Below, one piece after another: positions 8,695-20,018 of a DNA stretch of 64,000 bases. Source of the DNA: RH-AL1 sp965214415. Its GTDB lineage: Bacteria > Pseudomonadota > Alphaproteobacteria > Rhizobiales > Beijerinckiaceae. The stretch's first letter is position 1, and the number at the start of each line of letters is the position of its first letter. Made by a program: the position numbers and the translations under genes. Location: assembly GCA_965214415.1 (NCBI GenBank), contig CBDCBQ010000003.1:3534001-3598000 (forward strand). The letters run 5' to 3'. The notes beneath the pieces were generated by a model. It saw only the letters and a program-made list of their open reading frames with translations. It ran no database searches and was not told the DNA's origin.

Positions 8695-9174
8695 CTAGAA
8701 CGCGACCTTCAGGATCTCGTAGCTCTTGCCGCCGCCGGGCGTGTTCACCTCGACGGTGTCGCCCTTCTTCTTGCCGATCAGCGCGCGCGCGGTCGGCGAG
8801 GTGATCGAGACCTTGCCCTGCTTCACGTCGGCCTCGCTCTCGCCGACGATCTGGTAGATCTTCTTCTCCTCGGTGTCCTCGTCGACGAGGGTCACCGTGG
8901 CGCCAAACATCACGGTCGAGCCGGACAATTTCGTCACGTCGATCACCTCGGCGCGGGACAGCTTGTCCTCGAGTTCGGCGATACGCCCCTCGTTGTGGCT
9001 CTGCGCCTCCTTGGCGGAATGGTACTCGGCGTTTTCGGACAGATCGCCGTGAGAGCGCGCTTCGGCGATCGCCTCGACGATGCGCGGGCGGTCGATCTGC
9101 TGGCGCTGCTTCAGCTCGGCCTCCAGGGCGGTATGGCCGCCCGGGGTCATCGGGATCTTGTCCAGCTGTGCCAT
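8695..9174 (-). CDS. greA: Transcription elongation factor GreA
   Basis: The protein has 159 aa, normal for GreA. It rescues backtracked RNA polymerase by stimulating transcript cleavage in the secondary channel. The N-terminal coiled coil carries the conserved tip SHGDLSENAEYHSAKE, whose acidic residues D and E are the catalytic ones. The C-terminal globular domain (residues about 80-159) has SPTARALIGKKKGD and ends NTPGGGKSYEILKV. It follows carB on the same strand after a 317-base gap, so probably has its own promoter there. Confidence 0.97.
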   Translation of the reverse strand: MAQLDKIPMTPGGHTALEAELKQRQQIDRPRIVEAIAEARSHGDLSENAEYHSAKEAQSHNEGRIAELEDKLSRAEVIDVTKLSGSTVMFGATVTLVDEDTEEKKIYQIVGESEADVKQGKVSITSPTARALIGKKKGDTVEVNTPGGGKSYEILKVAF

Positions 9175-9491
9175 GTCTTTCGTACCTCGAGGATCGGCCC
9201 GCGGGCGGGGCGATCGGTGTCCGTCAAAGAAACGACCCGCCCACCGTCGGATGACGGCGGCCGGGCCCGGTGGTTCGCGTGAGACGCGTCCCGCCGCCGC
9301 CCAAAAGCGGGCACGGCTTGGTCGCGACGGCCGGGTCCAGAGTGATATAGGCGGCGCGCAGATGCAAGAGGGTCGCGGCCGGTGTCGGGCGCCGGCTGCG
9401 CGGCCGTTTCGGAAGGAGGCGATTCACCCCATTAAGCGTCACCAAGCGGCACCGCGCGTCACCGGCGCGGGGGCGGCGGCAGCGCGAGCGC
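9175..9491. other. Gene-free spacer between carB and greA
   Basis: These 317 bases carry no convincing reading frame; the frames present are shadows. The spacer contains a CCGGGCCCGG palindrome near 9265 and a CCGCGC/GCGCGG hairpin near 9454-9472, close behind the carB stop. The latter could weakly terminate carB transcripts. The greA promoter must lie here but is not obvious. Confidence 0.4.
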
Positions 9492-12836
<3,345 letters not shown>

Positions 12837-13043
12837 GATGGGTCCCGGCGCGACGCGTTGTTTCGGCGCGCGGTGTGAGTAGGTCAGGCTTTGTGGCGAG
12901 CGCCTTTGTGGCGGGCCGGCCCGGGATTGGCAAGAGCTGCGGGTCGAGACCGCCCGCTCATCCGCCCTTCGCGGAGCCTTGCGGCGGGCACCGGCCTGCT
13001 GTTCGGTTGCGACCCGACATCGTAATTGCAAAGGCCGCTTTCC
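12837..13043. promoter_or_regulatory. Divergent intergenic region carB / sulfotransferase
   Basis: About 207 bases separate the divergent starts. The region must hold both promoters. I see no convincing operator or attenuator. Confidence 0.35.
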
Positions 13044-14897
13044 ATGAGTGACAAGCCATTGCCTGACACGCCATTGCCTGACACGGCCGCGCAGTCGTGC
13101 GCCTGCAACAGCGGCCTCACTGCCGCCCATTGCTGCGAGTTCGACGAAGCCGCCTTCGTCACGCCGAGCGACGGCGAGGCGCTGACCGCCACGGCGCAGC
13201 GCGCCGCCGAGGCGTTGCGGGCCGGCGACCGCGCCACCGCCGAGGCGCTCGCCCTCGAGGTGCTGGAGCAGGCGCCGCACCGCTCCGTCGCGATCGCCAC
13301 GCTCGCCGAGATCCGCCTCGCCGAGCGCAAACCCAAAGCCGCCACCGCCCTGCTGCAGCGCCTCGTCAAGCTGGATGCCGGCAACTTCTGGACGATCAAC
13401 AAGCTCGCGATGCTGGAGCTCGGTCGCGGCAATGCCGGCGAGGCCGAAAAGCACGCTCGCCATGGCGTCCGCATCGCGCCGGAGAACCCGCAAGCGCACA
13501 ATTTGATGGGCATGACGATGACCGAGATCGGCCGCGCGCCGGTCGGCGAATACCATTGCCGCAAGACGCTCGAACTCTCGGGCAAGCGCATTCCGCTGGT
13601 GCTCGCCAACCTTGCCACGAACCTCGTCGCCCAGGGGCGGATCGACGAGGCGCGCGCGCTCTACGAGGAGTCGAACGCGCTGGCGCCGGGCAACCGCCAG
13701 ACCCTGCTCGCCTGGGCGCGGATGGAGGAGGCCGACCGCAAGCTCGACGCCGCCCACGCCCTGCTCGACGAGCTCGACAAGCTCGCCCCCGGTACCCCCG
13801 CGGTGACGCTGACGCGCGCGGTCATGCTGGGCCGCGAGAAGAAATACGACGAGGCCATCGCTACCCTGCAGGCGGCGGCGGAGGCCGGCACGCGCCCGCT
13901 GCGCCCGGTCGAGATGCTGGAGCGCGGGCGGCTCTACGACAAGATGGGCCGTTACGACGAGGCGTGGGCGGACTTCGCCGGCGCCAAGGCGAAGCTGATC
14001 GAGCTGACCGGCAACAGCTACCTGGAGGACGAGGCGAACGCCAACGCGCAACAGCTGAAGAGCTTCTTCGTCCGTGACCGGCTCGCCATGCTGCCGCGCG
14101 CCGGCGTGCGCACGGACGTCGCGCAGCCGATCTTCGTCCTCGGATTTCCGCGTTCGGGCACGACGCTGCTTGAGCAGACGCTGACCGCGAGCCCGATGAT
14201 CGCGGCCGGCGACGAGCTGCAGCTGATCCACGAGATCGCCGCCATCATGCCGCGACTTTTGAACAGTCCGTGGGACTATCCTGGCGCGCTGGCCGAGCTG
14301 TGGATGGGCGACCAGCGCGACGGACTCGACCGGCTGCGCGACCATTACCTGCAGCGTGTCGCGCAGATGGGCTTCGTGCACGAAGGCGCGGGTCTCTTCA
14401 CCGACAAGATGCCGCTTAACGAGGTGCACCTCGGCCTCATCGCGCTGATCTTCCCGAAGGCGCCGCTGATCCACATGGTGCGCCACCCGCTCGACATCAT
14501 GGTCTCGGCCATGTCGAACATCTTCACGCACGGCGCTTTCTGCGGCTCGGCGCTCGAGACGGCGGCGAAGCACCTGGTGCTCTCCGCCGACCTCGTCGCG
14601 CACTATCGGGCCGATATGGACTTGAACTACCTGGCCGTGCGCTACGAAGACGTGGTCGACGACCAGGAGGCGACGATGCGGCGCGTCTTCGACGCCGTCG
14701 GCGCCTCGTTCGATCCCGCCGTGCTGAGCTTCGAGGCGAACGCCCGCTACGCTCGGACGGCGAGCTACGCGCAGGTGACCGAGAAGCTGTACGATCGCTC
14801 GCGCTACCGCTACCGCCACTACCTGCCGTATCTGGAGCCGGCGCTGCCGATCCTGGCGCCGCTGATCGAGCGGCTGGGCTACACGATCGAACGCTAG
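13044..14897 (+). CDS. TPR-sulfotransferase with N-terminal SEC-C-like zinc motif
   Basis: The protein has 617 aa from ATG 13044 (AAAGG upstream); a TTG at 13026 is possible. Three parts are visible. Residues 19-31 (CACNSGLTAAHCC) match the SEC-C zinc motif CxCxSGxxxxxCC. Residues about 45-330 are TPR helices, for example KPKAATALLQRL and GRIDEARALYEES. Residues about 360-617 form a sulfotransferase fold with the PAPS phosphate-binding loop FPRSGTT (about 368) and the 3'-phosphate motif VRHPLDIMVSAMSN (about 478). The family transfers sulfate from PAPS, often to glycans or proteins. A tandem 15-base repeat gives PLPDTPLPDT at the start. It shares the CTAG with the convergent GNAT stop. Confidence 0.85.
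   Translation: MSDKPLPDTPLPDTAAQSCACNSGLTAAHCCEFDEAAFVTPSDGEALTATAQRAAEALRAGDRATAEALALEVLEQAPHRSVAIATLAEIRLAERKPKAATALLQRLVKLDAGNFWTINKLAMLELGRGNAGEAEKHARHGVRIAPENPQAHNLMGMTMTEIGRAPVGEYHCRKTLELSGKRIPLVLANLATNLVAQGRIDEARALYEESNALAPGNRQTLLAWARMEEADRKLDAAHALLDELDKLAPGTPAVTLTRAVMLGREKKYDEAIATLQAAAEAGTRPLRPVEMLERGRLYDKMGRYDEAWADFAGAKAKLIELTGNSYLEDEANANAQQLKSFFVRDRLAMLPRAGVRTDVAQPIFVLGFPRSGTTLLEQTLTASPMIAAGDELQLIHEIAAIMPRLLNSPWDYPGALAELWMGDQRDGLDRLRDHYLQRVAQMGFVHEGAGLFTDKMPLNEVHLGLIALIFPKAPLIHMVRHPLDIMVSAMSNIFTHGAFCGSALETAAKHLVLSADLVAHYRADMDLNYLAVRYEDVVDDQEATMRRVFDAVGASFDPAVLSFEANARYARTASYAQVTEKLYDRSRYRYRHYLPYLEPALPILAPLIERLGYTIER
13057..13086 (+). repeat. Perfect 15-bp tandem duplication in the sulfotransferase gene
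   Basis: The unit CCATTGCCTGACACG occurs twice in tandem and encodes PLPDT twice, just after the start codon. It is in frame, so harmless to translation, and could vary between strains. Confidence 0.7.
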
Positions 14898-15424
14898 TGA
14901 TCCGCCCGTCCGTAGTAAGTAGGTGTCCAAACCATCTCGCGATGCATCTCGGTCGCCGCCACGACGGCAAAGCCGAGGCGCGCGTAAAGTCGTCGCGCGG
15001 GGCTGTCGACGGCCACGCGGAGACGCACCGGCAGGCCTTGGTCCGCTGCCGTGTCGAGGATCTCACGCAGCACGGCACCCCCGACGCCGCGGCCGCGCCA
15101 CGCGGCGAGCAAGGCGATGTCGACGAGGGTGATCGCGTCGGTGGTCTGGTCGATGACCATCCGTCCGATCGGCATTCCGCCGGTTTCGACGATAAGGTAG
15201 CGCGCTTTCGGATAGCGTGCGGCGTAGGCTGCCGTTTGCCCATCGAATTGCTGGCGTACGAGCGTTCCGACGAGCGCCGGTTCGAGGCCGACGAGCATCG
15301 CGCTCCTCGCCTCATGGAACAGTTTGGTACAGAACGGCTCGTCTTCGACGTGCATGGCTCGAAGCCGATGGCCCGCGCCGACGACGTCTAGGCGCGAGCC
15401 GACGATGCGGCCGAGACGCGTCAC
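14894..15424 (-). CDS. GNAT family N-acetyltransferase
   Basis: The protein has 176 aa. The start is placed at GTG 15424, which overlaps the TGA of the tail-collar gene (GTGA) and keeps the first GNAT strand HRLRAMHVEDEPF; an ATG at 15355 would cut that strand. The acetyl-CoA loop is seen as LAAWRGRGVGGAVL (R/Q-x-x-G-x-G/A pattern), and the late strand as RRLYARLGFAVV. The family acetylates amines using acetyl-CoA; the substrate is unknown. Coupling to a collar-domain protein suggests a shared pathway, perhaps modification of that protein, but this is inference. Confidence 0.85.
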   Translation of the reverse strand: MTRLGRIVGSRLDVVGAGHRLRAMHVEDEPFCTKLFHEARSAMLVGLEPALVGTLVRQQFDGQTAAYAARYPKARYLIVETGGMPIGRMVIDQTTDAITLVDIALLAAWRGRGVGGAVLREILDTAADQGLPVRLRVAVDSPARRLYARLGFAVVAATEMHREMVWTPTYYGRADH

Positions 15425-15942
15425 GGCCGCGGCGGGAAAATACCCTGCAGCGCGATGATGTAGTTGATGACGAGGAAGGGCTGCAGATTGGGATGCGACT
15501 GCGAGCCGCCGGTGTTGGAGATCATGCCTTGGCCCATTGCCGTACCCGCTGGACCGGTCGCGTATGGCGTTGTCGTCCTCGGCTGCGACGTCGGAAGATA
15601 ATTGCCGGCCGGCGAGGCCGCGGTCGCCTGGTTCGCGGACGCTTCTGCGGTGTGATTGTGCGCCGGCATCTGCGAAACGCTCAACGTCACGCTCTCGCTG
15701 CCGCCGCTCTGGCCTTGTGAGTAGTTGGCAAGGCCGGGACCTTGCCCGAAACCCACTGCCGTTCGGCCCCGCAAATCGGGCAGCCCGAACGTCGTTCGGC
15801 CATCGCCGCCATAAGTGGTGCCGAGAAGCGAGAACAGCGCAGTGTTCTGATTGATCGGAAGCGTCTGCCCCTGGCACAACGCCCAACCCTGCGGTGCGTA
15901 GTTGAACCCTACGGCTTTGATTTCGCCTAGATAAGGATCCAT
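15421..15942 (-). CDS. Tail-collar domain protein (microcystin-dependent-protein/MdpB-like)
   Basis: The protein has 173 aa from ATG 15942, with GGGAG upstream; a longer frame adds 18 unlikely residues. The Tail_Collar domain is clear at residues 4-60: YLGEIKAVGFNYAPQGWALC, then LGTTYGGDG and the conserved FGLPDLRGR. Next come the SQMPAHNHT motif and a Thr/Ser/Ala-rich region, ending with LQPFLVINYIIALQGIFPPR. This is the chromosomal family related to phage short-tail-fibre collars. No other phage genes are nearby, so it is not a prophage remnant. It may be a secreted or surface fibre-like protein; its function in bacteria is poorly known. The GNAT gene starts within its stop codon. Confidence 0.9.
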   Translation of the reverse strand: MDPYLGEIKAVGFNYAPQGWALCQGQTLPINQNTALFSLLGTTYGGDGRTTFGLPDLRGRTAVGFGQGPGLANYSQGQSGGSESVTLSVSQMPAHNHTAEASANQATAASPAGNYLPTSQPRTTTPYATGPAGTAMGQGMISNTGGSQSHPNLQPFLVINYIIALQGIFPPRP

Positions 15943-16235
15943 CTGAACCACTCCCGTTACAAATAAGTCGGCAGCTTGCGCGAAACCTGTGTGCAAGCCG
16001 GCGCGTCATTCTCGCAATTCGGGTCCCGTGTCCAGGCTCCTTTCGTTATATAGACTAAAGTGGCAAGCATAGCTCCCGCGAGATTGTTGATGTCGCTTGG
16101 TCAAGCCGCAACTCGCTTGACTCACCTCGATATTGCATGCCAGAATATTGCGTAGTCTTTACGAAGGGCGTGCGGGGTTAGATCGATAGGGGCTAACGCG
16201 GCAAAAAGTTTTAGGCGGTTCAAAGGATTGACATC
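15943..16235. promoter_or_regulatory. AT-rich divergent promoter region (tail-collar / Hint protein)
   Basis: The 293 bases are richer in A+T than their flanks and lie between divergent genes. A perfect palindrome GCTTG-gt-CAAGC lies at 16095-16106 and its half site GCTTGA recurs about ten bases on, which is a candidate operator. No clear -35/-10 pair was assigned. Confidence 0.45.
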
Positions 16236-17654
16236 ATGGCGGCGCCCACCAAAAAATTTCTGCATGTGTATGAAGTATATACGACTTATCAGGGTGCTAA
16301 CCTCGCGGCAGGCTCATATTATATCGCCAAAGGGCAGCTGGGATCGGCAGCGTATGTAACCGACAATATTTATGATAATGGCAATGACAAAAATACGCAG
16401 CTTGGCGACGTAAATCCCGATACGTTTTCCTATACGGACGCCGGCGCCAGCTTCGTCGGACAATTCAAAGCGTCGAATGGAACAAACTTCGTTGGCATTT
16501 ATCAGCATCCACTGAATCAAGCCGCGACCGGTGATACTGGAAAGCTCTATCTCTATACCAACAAGCGTTACAACCCAGGCGTTATTTCCGGGTTTTCGAC
16601 CATGACCACGGAGCCCATCTGCTATGCCTCCGGGACGTTGATCCGCACCGCGCGTGGGGACGTTGCCGTCGAGGACTTGAAGGTCGGCGATCTCGCCGTC
16701 ACCGCCTCCGGCGCGCGCCGCCCGATACGATGGCTCGGCCACCGAACCTATGATTGCCGCCGTGCTGCCGGACCACGGTCCGTGCGGCCGGTGCGCGTGG
16801 CGGCGCATGCTTTTGGACCAAACCTGCCGACAACTGATCTTATTCTGTCGCCCGGGCATTCCGTGTGCGTCAACGTCATCGACGACGTGCTGATCCCGAT
16901 CCAGGAGCTGGTCAACGGCTCGACCATCGCCTACGCGCCGATGGATGTTGTCACCTACTGGCACGTCGAGCTCGACAGCCACGACATTCTGATCGCCAAC
17001 AATCTGCCGGCCGAGAGCTTTCTCGAGATGGGCGCGAACCGCGCCTGCCTCGATGACAATGCATCCGCCGACCTGCCGATCGAGGTGCTCGATCGTACCC
17101 ACGCGGACTTCTGCCGCCGCTTCGTCGATGGCGGGCCGCTGCTCGCGGTGGTACGCGAGGAGCTGGCGCGGCGCGCCGACGACCTCGGCTGGGCACCCTC
17201 GCGCGCGGTCGAGATCGAGGGGATCGTCGAAGGAAGAACCATCAAGCCGCTGCTGCTCGGCGGCGAGGCAGTCATGGCGCTGCCGGCCGATGTCGGCAGG
17301 GAACGCCAAGACGTGGCGATCCGCTCGTGCCTGACGACACCGACGCTGATGGGCGAGGCGGACCCGCGCGGTCTCGGCCTCGCCGTCTACGGCCTGAGCG
17401 TCGCGACGGAGTCCGGCGAGACGCGCGCGCTCGACCTCGACGCGCCAGAGCTGCGCGGCTGCTTCCATCCCGGCGAGCGGGACGACGGGCTGCATTACCG
17501 CTGGACGAGCGGCGATCTCGTCATCCCCGCCGCGATGATCGCCGATCTTGCCGGCCCGCTGATGCTGCGCCTCAGCTACGAGCCGACCACGGTACGCGGC
17601 TGGACCGCGCCGACACCGGCGGCGATAGCGCCGAGGCTCCGCCTCATCGGGTGA
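16236..17654 (+). CDS. Hint-domain protein with intact cleavage residues
   Basis: The protein has 472 aa. Residues 1-128 are a separate N-terminal part of unknown fold, rich in Tyr, Asn, Gly and Thr, with no calcium-binding repeats. Residues 129-270 are a Hint_2 domain: it opens at Cys129 (CYASGTLIRTARGDVAVEDL), followed by VGDLAVTASG, the block-B-like SPGHSV (His208) and WHVEL (His243). The cysteine and histidine are those used by hedgehog and intein relatives for N-to-S acyl shift and self-cleavage. Residues about 375-455 match the C-terminal domain of the Hint protein at 314-1417. The base composition changes sharply at the N-part/Hint boundary. Cleavage there would release the N-part. Confidence 0.82.
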   Translation: MAAPTKKFLHVYEVYTTYQGANLAAGSYYIAKGQLGSAAYVTDNIYDNGNDKNTQLGDVNPDTFSYTDAGASFVGQFKASNGTNFVGIYQHPLNQAATGDTGKLYLYTNKRYNPGVISGFSTMTTEPICYASGTLIRTARGDVAVEDLKVGDLAVTASGARRPIRWLGHRTYDCRRAAGPRSVRPVRVAAHAFGPNLPTTDLILSPGHSVCVNVIDDVLIPIQELVNGSTIAYAPMDVVTYWHVELDSHDILIANNLPAESFLEMGANRACLDDNASADLPIEVLDRTHADFCRRFVDGGPLLAVVREELARRADDLGWAPSRAVEIEGIVEGRTIKPLLLGGEAVMALPADVGRERQDVAIRSCLTTPTLMGEADPRGLGLAVYGLSVATESGETRALDLDAPELRGCFHPGERDDGLHYRWTSGDLVIPAAMIADLAGPLMLRLSYEPTTVRGWTAPTPAAIAPRLRLIG

Positions 17655-17655
17655 C

Positions 17656-17687
17656 GGCGGGCGCGAGAGTGCCCGCTCGCGCCCGCC
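17656..17687. terminator. Bidirectional terminator between convergent genes
   Basis: A perfect 12-bp stem (GGCGGGCGCGAG / CTCGCGCCCGCC) with an eight-base loop starts two bases after the Hint-protein stop and ends just before the stop of the minus-strand VWA gene. There is no U-run, so termination may need Rho or be partial. Confidence 0.6.
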
Positions 17688-17690
17688 TGC

Positions 17691-20018
17691 TCAGCGTCGC
17701 GCGACCCTGAAATAAAGCGCCGACAGCCGGCTCGGCAGTTCTTCGATGCGGCGCACCGGCATGTGATTGGCCTGGCCGAACACGGCGGGGCCGGCGCCGA
17801 CGCCGGACGGATCGAGCGTAATGCCGAACGTGTCGATGCCGGCCGCATGCAGGGCCAGCGCCGCCCGCCGCGCATCCTCGACCAGCTCGGCCGGATCGCT
17901 GACGTCGATGTCGGACGGCGTGCCGTCGGTGAGCACGATGACGAGCTTCCGCGTCGCCGCGATCGGCGCGAGTTCGTGTCCGGCATGGCGCAGCGCGGCG
18001 CCGAGCCGTGTCGACAGGCCCGGCTGCAGCCCCGCGAGACGTGCCCGCGCCGTCGCGTCGAACCCCTGGTCGAAGTCCTTCAAGCGCAGATAGCGCACGC
18101 GCGCGCGTCCATCGGAGGAGAAGGCCCGCAGCGCGAACGTATCGTTGGCCGCATCCATAGCCTGCGCCAGCATGCCGACGGCGACCTTCTCGACATCGAT
18201 GACCCGCTGGCTGACGGCCGGGACGCGATCGCGCGTCGATTCAGAAATGTCGATCAGGATCAGCATCGCGAGATCGCGCGTGCGCATCACCTTGCGCTGG
18301 TGGATGCGCTCGTCGGGGATCTCGCCGGCGCGCATCGCCCGGGCGGCGTCGATCGCCGCGTCGAGATCGAGATCGAGCCCGTCAGGCTGGCGTTTCAGGC
18401 GCGTCGGCCGACCCACCCGAGCGGCACGGACCAGCCGCTCGACACGGCGGCGCAGGCCGACATCGGCGTCGAGCGCGGCATCGAGCGCCGCCGTCGAGCC
18501 GAGCGGCGCCTCGACCTCGCGTATCGTCGTCCAGTCCGGCCGCTCGATGCCGGCCGCGCGATCCCATTCCGGATAATGCGCGACGGCGATGCCGTCGTCC
18601 TCCGGCGCGACGGGACGGGCGCGGCCAGCGCCGTCTCGCGCGCCGTCTTGCGGATCGTCCGGCGCGCTCTTGCCGCCGTCGTCAGGCTTGCGCTCGACGC
18701 GAGCGGCCTCGATCGGCAGGTCCAGCGCCTGCTGGTCGGCGTCGGGGGGCGGCGGCGGCAGTTCCCAGAGCCCGAAGTTGTCGTCGCGATAGGCCGGCTC
18801 GACGACGAACAGCTTAGCGTTGAATTGGATGCGCATCTGGCCGATGTCGTTGCCGAGGATCGAGCCGATACGGCGCGAGAGGCCCGGATCCTCGAGATCG
18901 GGCTCCTCGGCGAACATCTTGCGGCCCTTGGCGACGATCGCGTCATCGTCCGCGTAGGCCGGATCGAACAGCCCGCGCGCCAGTCGCGCCAGGATCATCG
19001 GCGCCGTCTTGAGGTGCGACGGCTCGGCGGTGTGGAACGGCGCCCAAAGGCGAAACAGCCCAGGGAAGCGGCGCATCGCCAGCGCCTCGATCCGCGCGTC
19101 CTCGACCAGCCCGGCAATCGCGATCTGGACCGGCTTCAGCGTGCCGGGGTCCCAGCGCGGGCCGCCGAGCGCGAGATGCGCCGTCGCATGCACCACCGTC
19201 GCGCGATAGAGCGCGGCCGCCACGTCGCGGGCGACGCCGGGCAGCACGTCGGGCACGTGGACGAGGCCGGGCGAGATCGTCGCGCGCCGTGGCGCGTCCG
19301 GGTTGATGGGCGGCGCCTCGTGCAGGCGATATGGCGCGCCCCACAACGCCGCCACGTAGGCCCGTAACTGCTGGCGCAGCATCGCGAACGTCACCTGGCC
19401 CGAAAGCCGATCGAGCACGCGTTGCGCCGCTGGGTCGCGCAGCGCGAAGAAGTCGAGCCGCTTGGCGCGGTCCGTCGTCGCCCGGAGGCCGGCGCCGACG
19501 AAAGCCTCGAACCCATCCGTGCCGCAGATCACGATGACGCGGCCACTCGTCCGCGCCGCGGTCGAGACCGCGCTCGGCTCCTCGCGCGCCAGGGCGGCCA
19601 GGGCGCGCCACCAGCTGGCCTCCGGCCCGGCGGCGGGCATCGCGAGCCGCCCGGCGAGATCGTAGCGCGCCTCGAGCATGGCGCGGGTGGCGGCGGCACC
19701 GGCGAAACGGCAGACCTGAGCGGCCGCGCCGAGGCCGGCCGCGGCGCGCTCGAGCGACGCCGTCTCGCCGCGCCGGGGCAGGGTGGCCGCGATGCGGAAG
19801 GCCGAAAGCAGCGCGCCCGGCCCCGCGTTGACATAGGCGAGCGTGAGGATCGCGCCGGACCACGTCTCCAGCTCGTGCGCCGGGGCGCCCTCGTGGCGAG
19901 CGAGCGCGGCGCGCAGTCCGCCGGCGAGGATCGGCCGCTGCCGCGCCATCGTCCGCAGCCGGTCGAGCGCGCTCCCGCCGTCGAGGCCGGGCCGGATCGC
20001 GAGCTCGGCCAGCGCCAT
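17691..20018 (-). CDS. NorD/CbbO-type von Willebrand factor A protein
   Basis: The protein has 775 aa. The start ATG at 20018 overlaps the stop of the AAA+ gene as TGATG; a TTG one codon upstream is less likely. The long N-terminal part (residues 1-560) is helical with an acidic, Pro-rich linker. The C-terminal VWA domain carries the MIDAS motif DISESTRD (about residue 589), then the conserved Thr/Asp strand LVIVLTDGTPSD. In NorQD and CbbQO systems this protein is the adaptor that brings a MoxR-type AAA+ motor to its client, nitric oxide reductase or RuBisCO. Neither client gene is in the window. The partner ATPase lies directly upstream. Confidence 0.88.
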   Translation of the reverse strand: MALAELAIRPGLDGGSALDRLRTMARQRPILAGGLRAALARHEGAPAHELETWSGAILTLAYVNAGPGALLSAFRIAATLPRRGETASLERAAAGLGAAAQVCRFAGAAATRAMLEARYDLAGRLAMPAAGPEASWWRALAALAREEPSAVSTAARTSGRVIVICGTDGFEAFVGAGLRATTDRAKRLDFFALRDPAAQRVLDRLSGQVTFAMLRQQLRAYVAALWGAPYRLHEAPPINPDAPRRATISPGLVHVPDVLPGVARDVAAALYRATVVHATAHLALGGPRWDPGTLKPVQIAIAGLVEDARIEALAMRRFPGLFRLWAPFHTAEPSHLKTAPMILARLARGLFDPAYADDDAIVAKGRKMFAEEPDLEDPGLSRRIGSILGNDIGQMRIQFNAKLFVVEPAYRDDNFGLWELPPPPPDADQQALDLPIEAARVERKPDDGGKSAPDDPQDGARDGAGRARPVAPEDDGIAVAHYPEWDRAAGIERPDWTTIREVEAPLGSTAALDAALDADVGLRRRVERLVRAARVGRPTRLKRQPDGLDLDLDAAIDAARAMRAGEIPDERIHQRKVMRTRDLAMLILIDISESTRDRVPAVSQRVIDVEKVAVGMLAQAMDAANDTFALRAFSSDGRARVRYLRLKDFDQGFDATARARLAGLQPGLSTRLGAALRHAGHELAPIAATRKLVIVLTDGTPSDIDVSDPAELVEDARRAALALHAAGIDTFGITLDPSGVGAGPAVFGQANHMPVRRIEELPSRLSALYFRVARR

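Noticed and set aside
12837..14930. N-terminal extension of carB to 14930
   Set aside because: It would be antisense to the clear TPR-sulfotransferase gene, and CarB family similarity starts at MPKRTD (12836).
15421..15942. Prophage remnant because of the tail-collar domain
   Set aside because: No other phage structural, lysis or integrase gene lies nearby, and this domain is common in chromosomal MdpB-like proteins.
16236..17654. Intein in the Hint protein
   Set aside because: There is no C-terminal extein or intein block G ending His-Asn; the domain is the hedgehog-like Hint_2 type that can only cleave.
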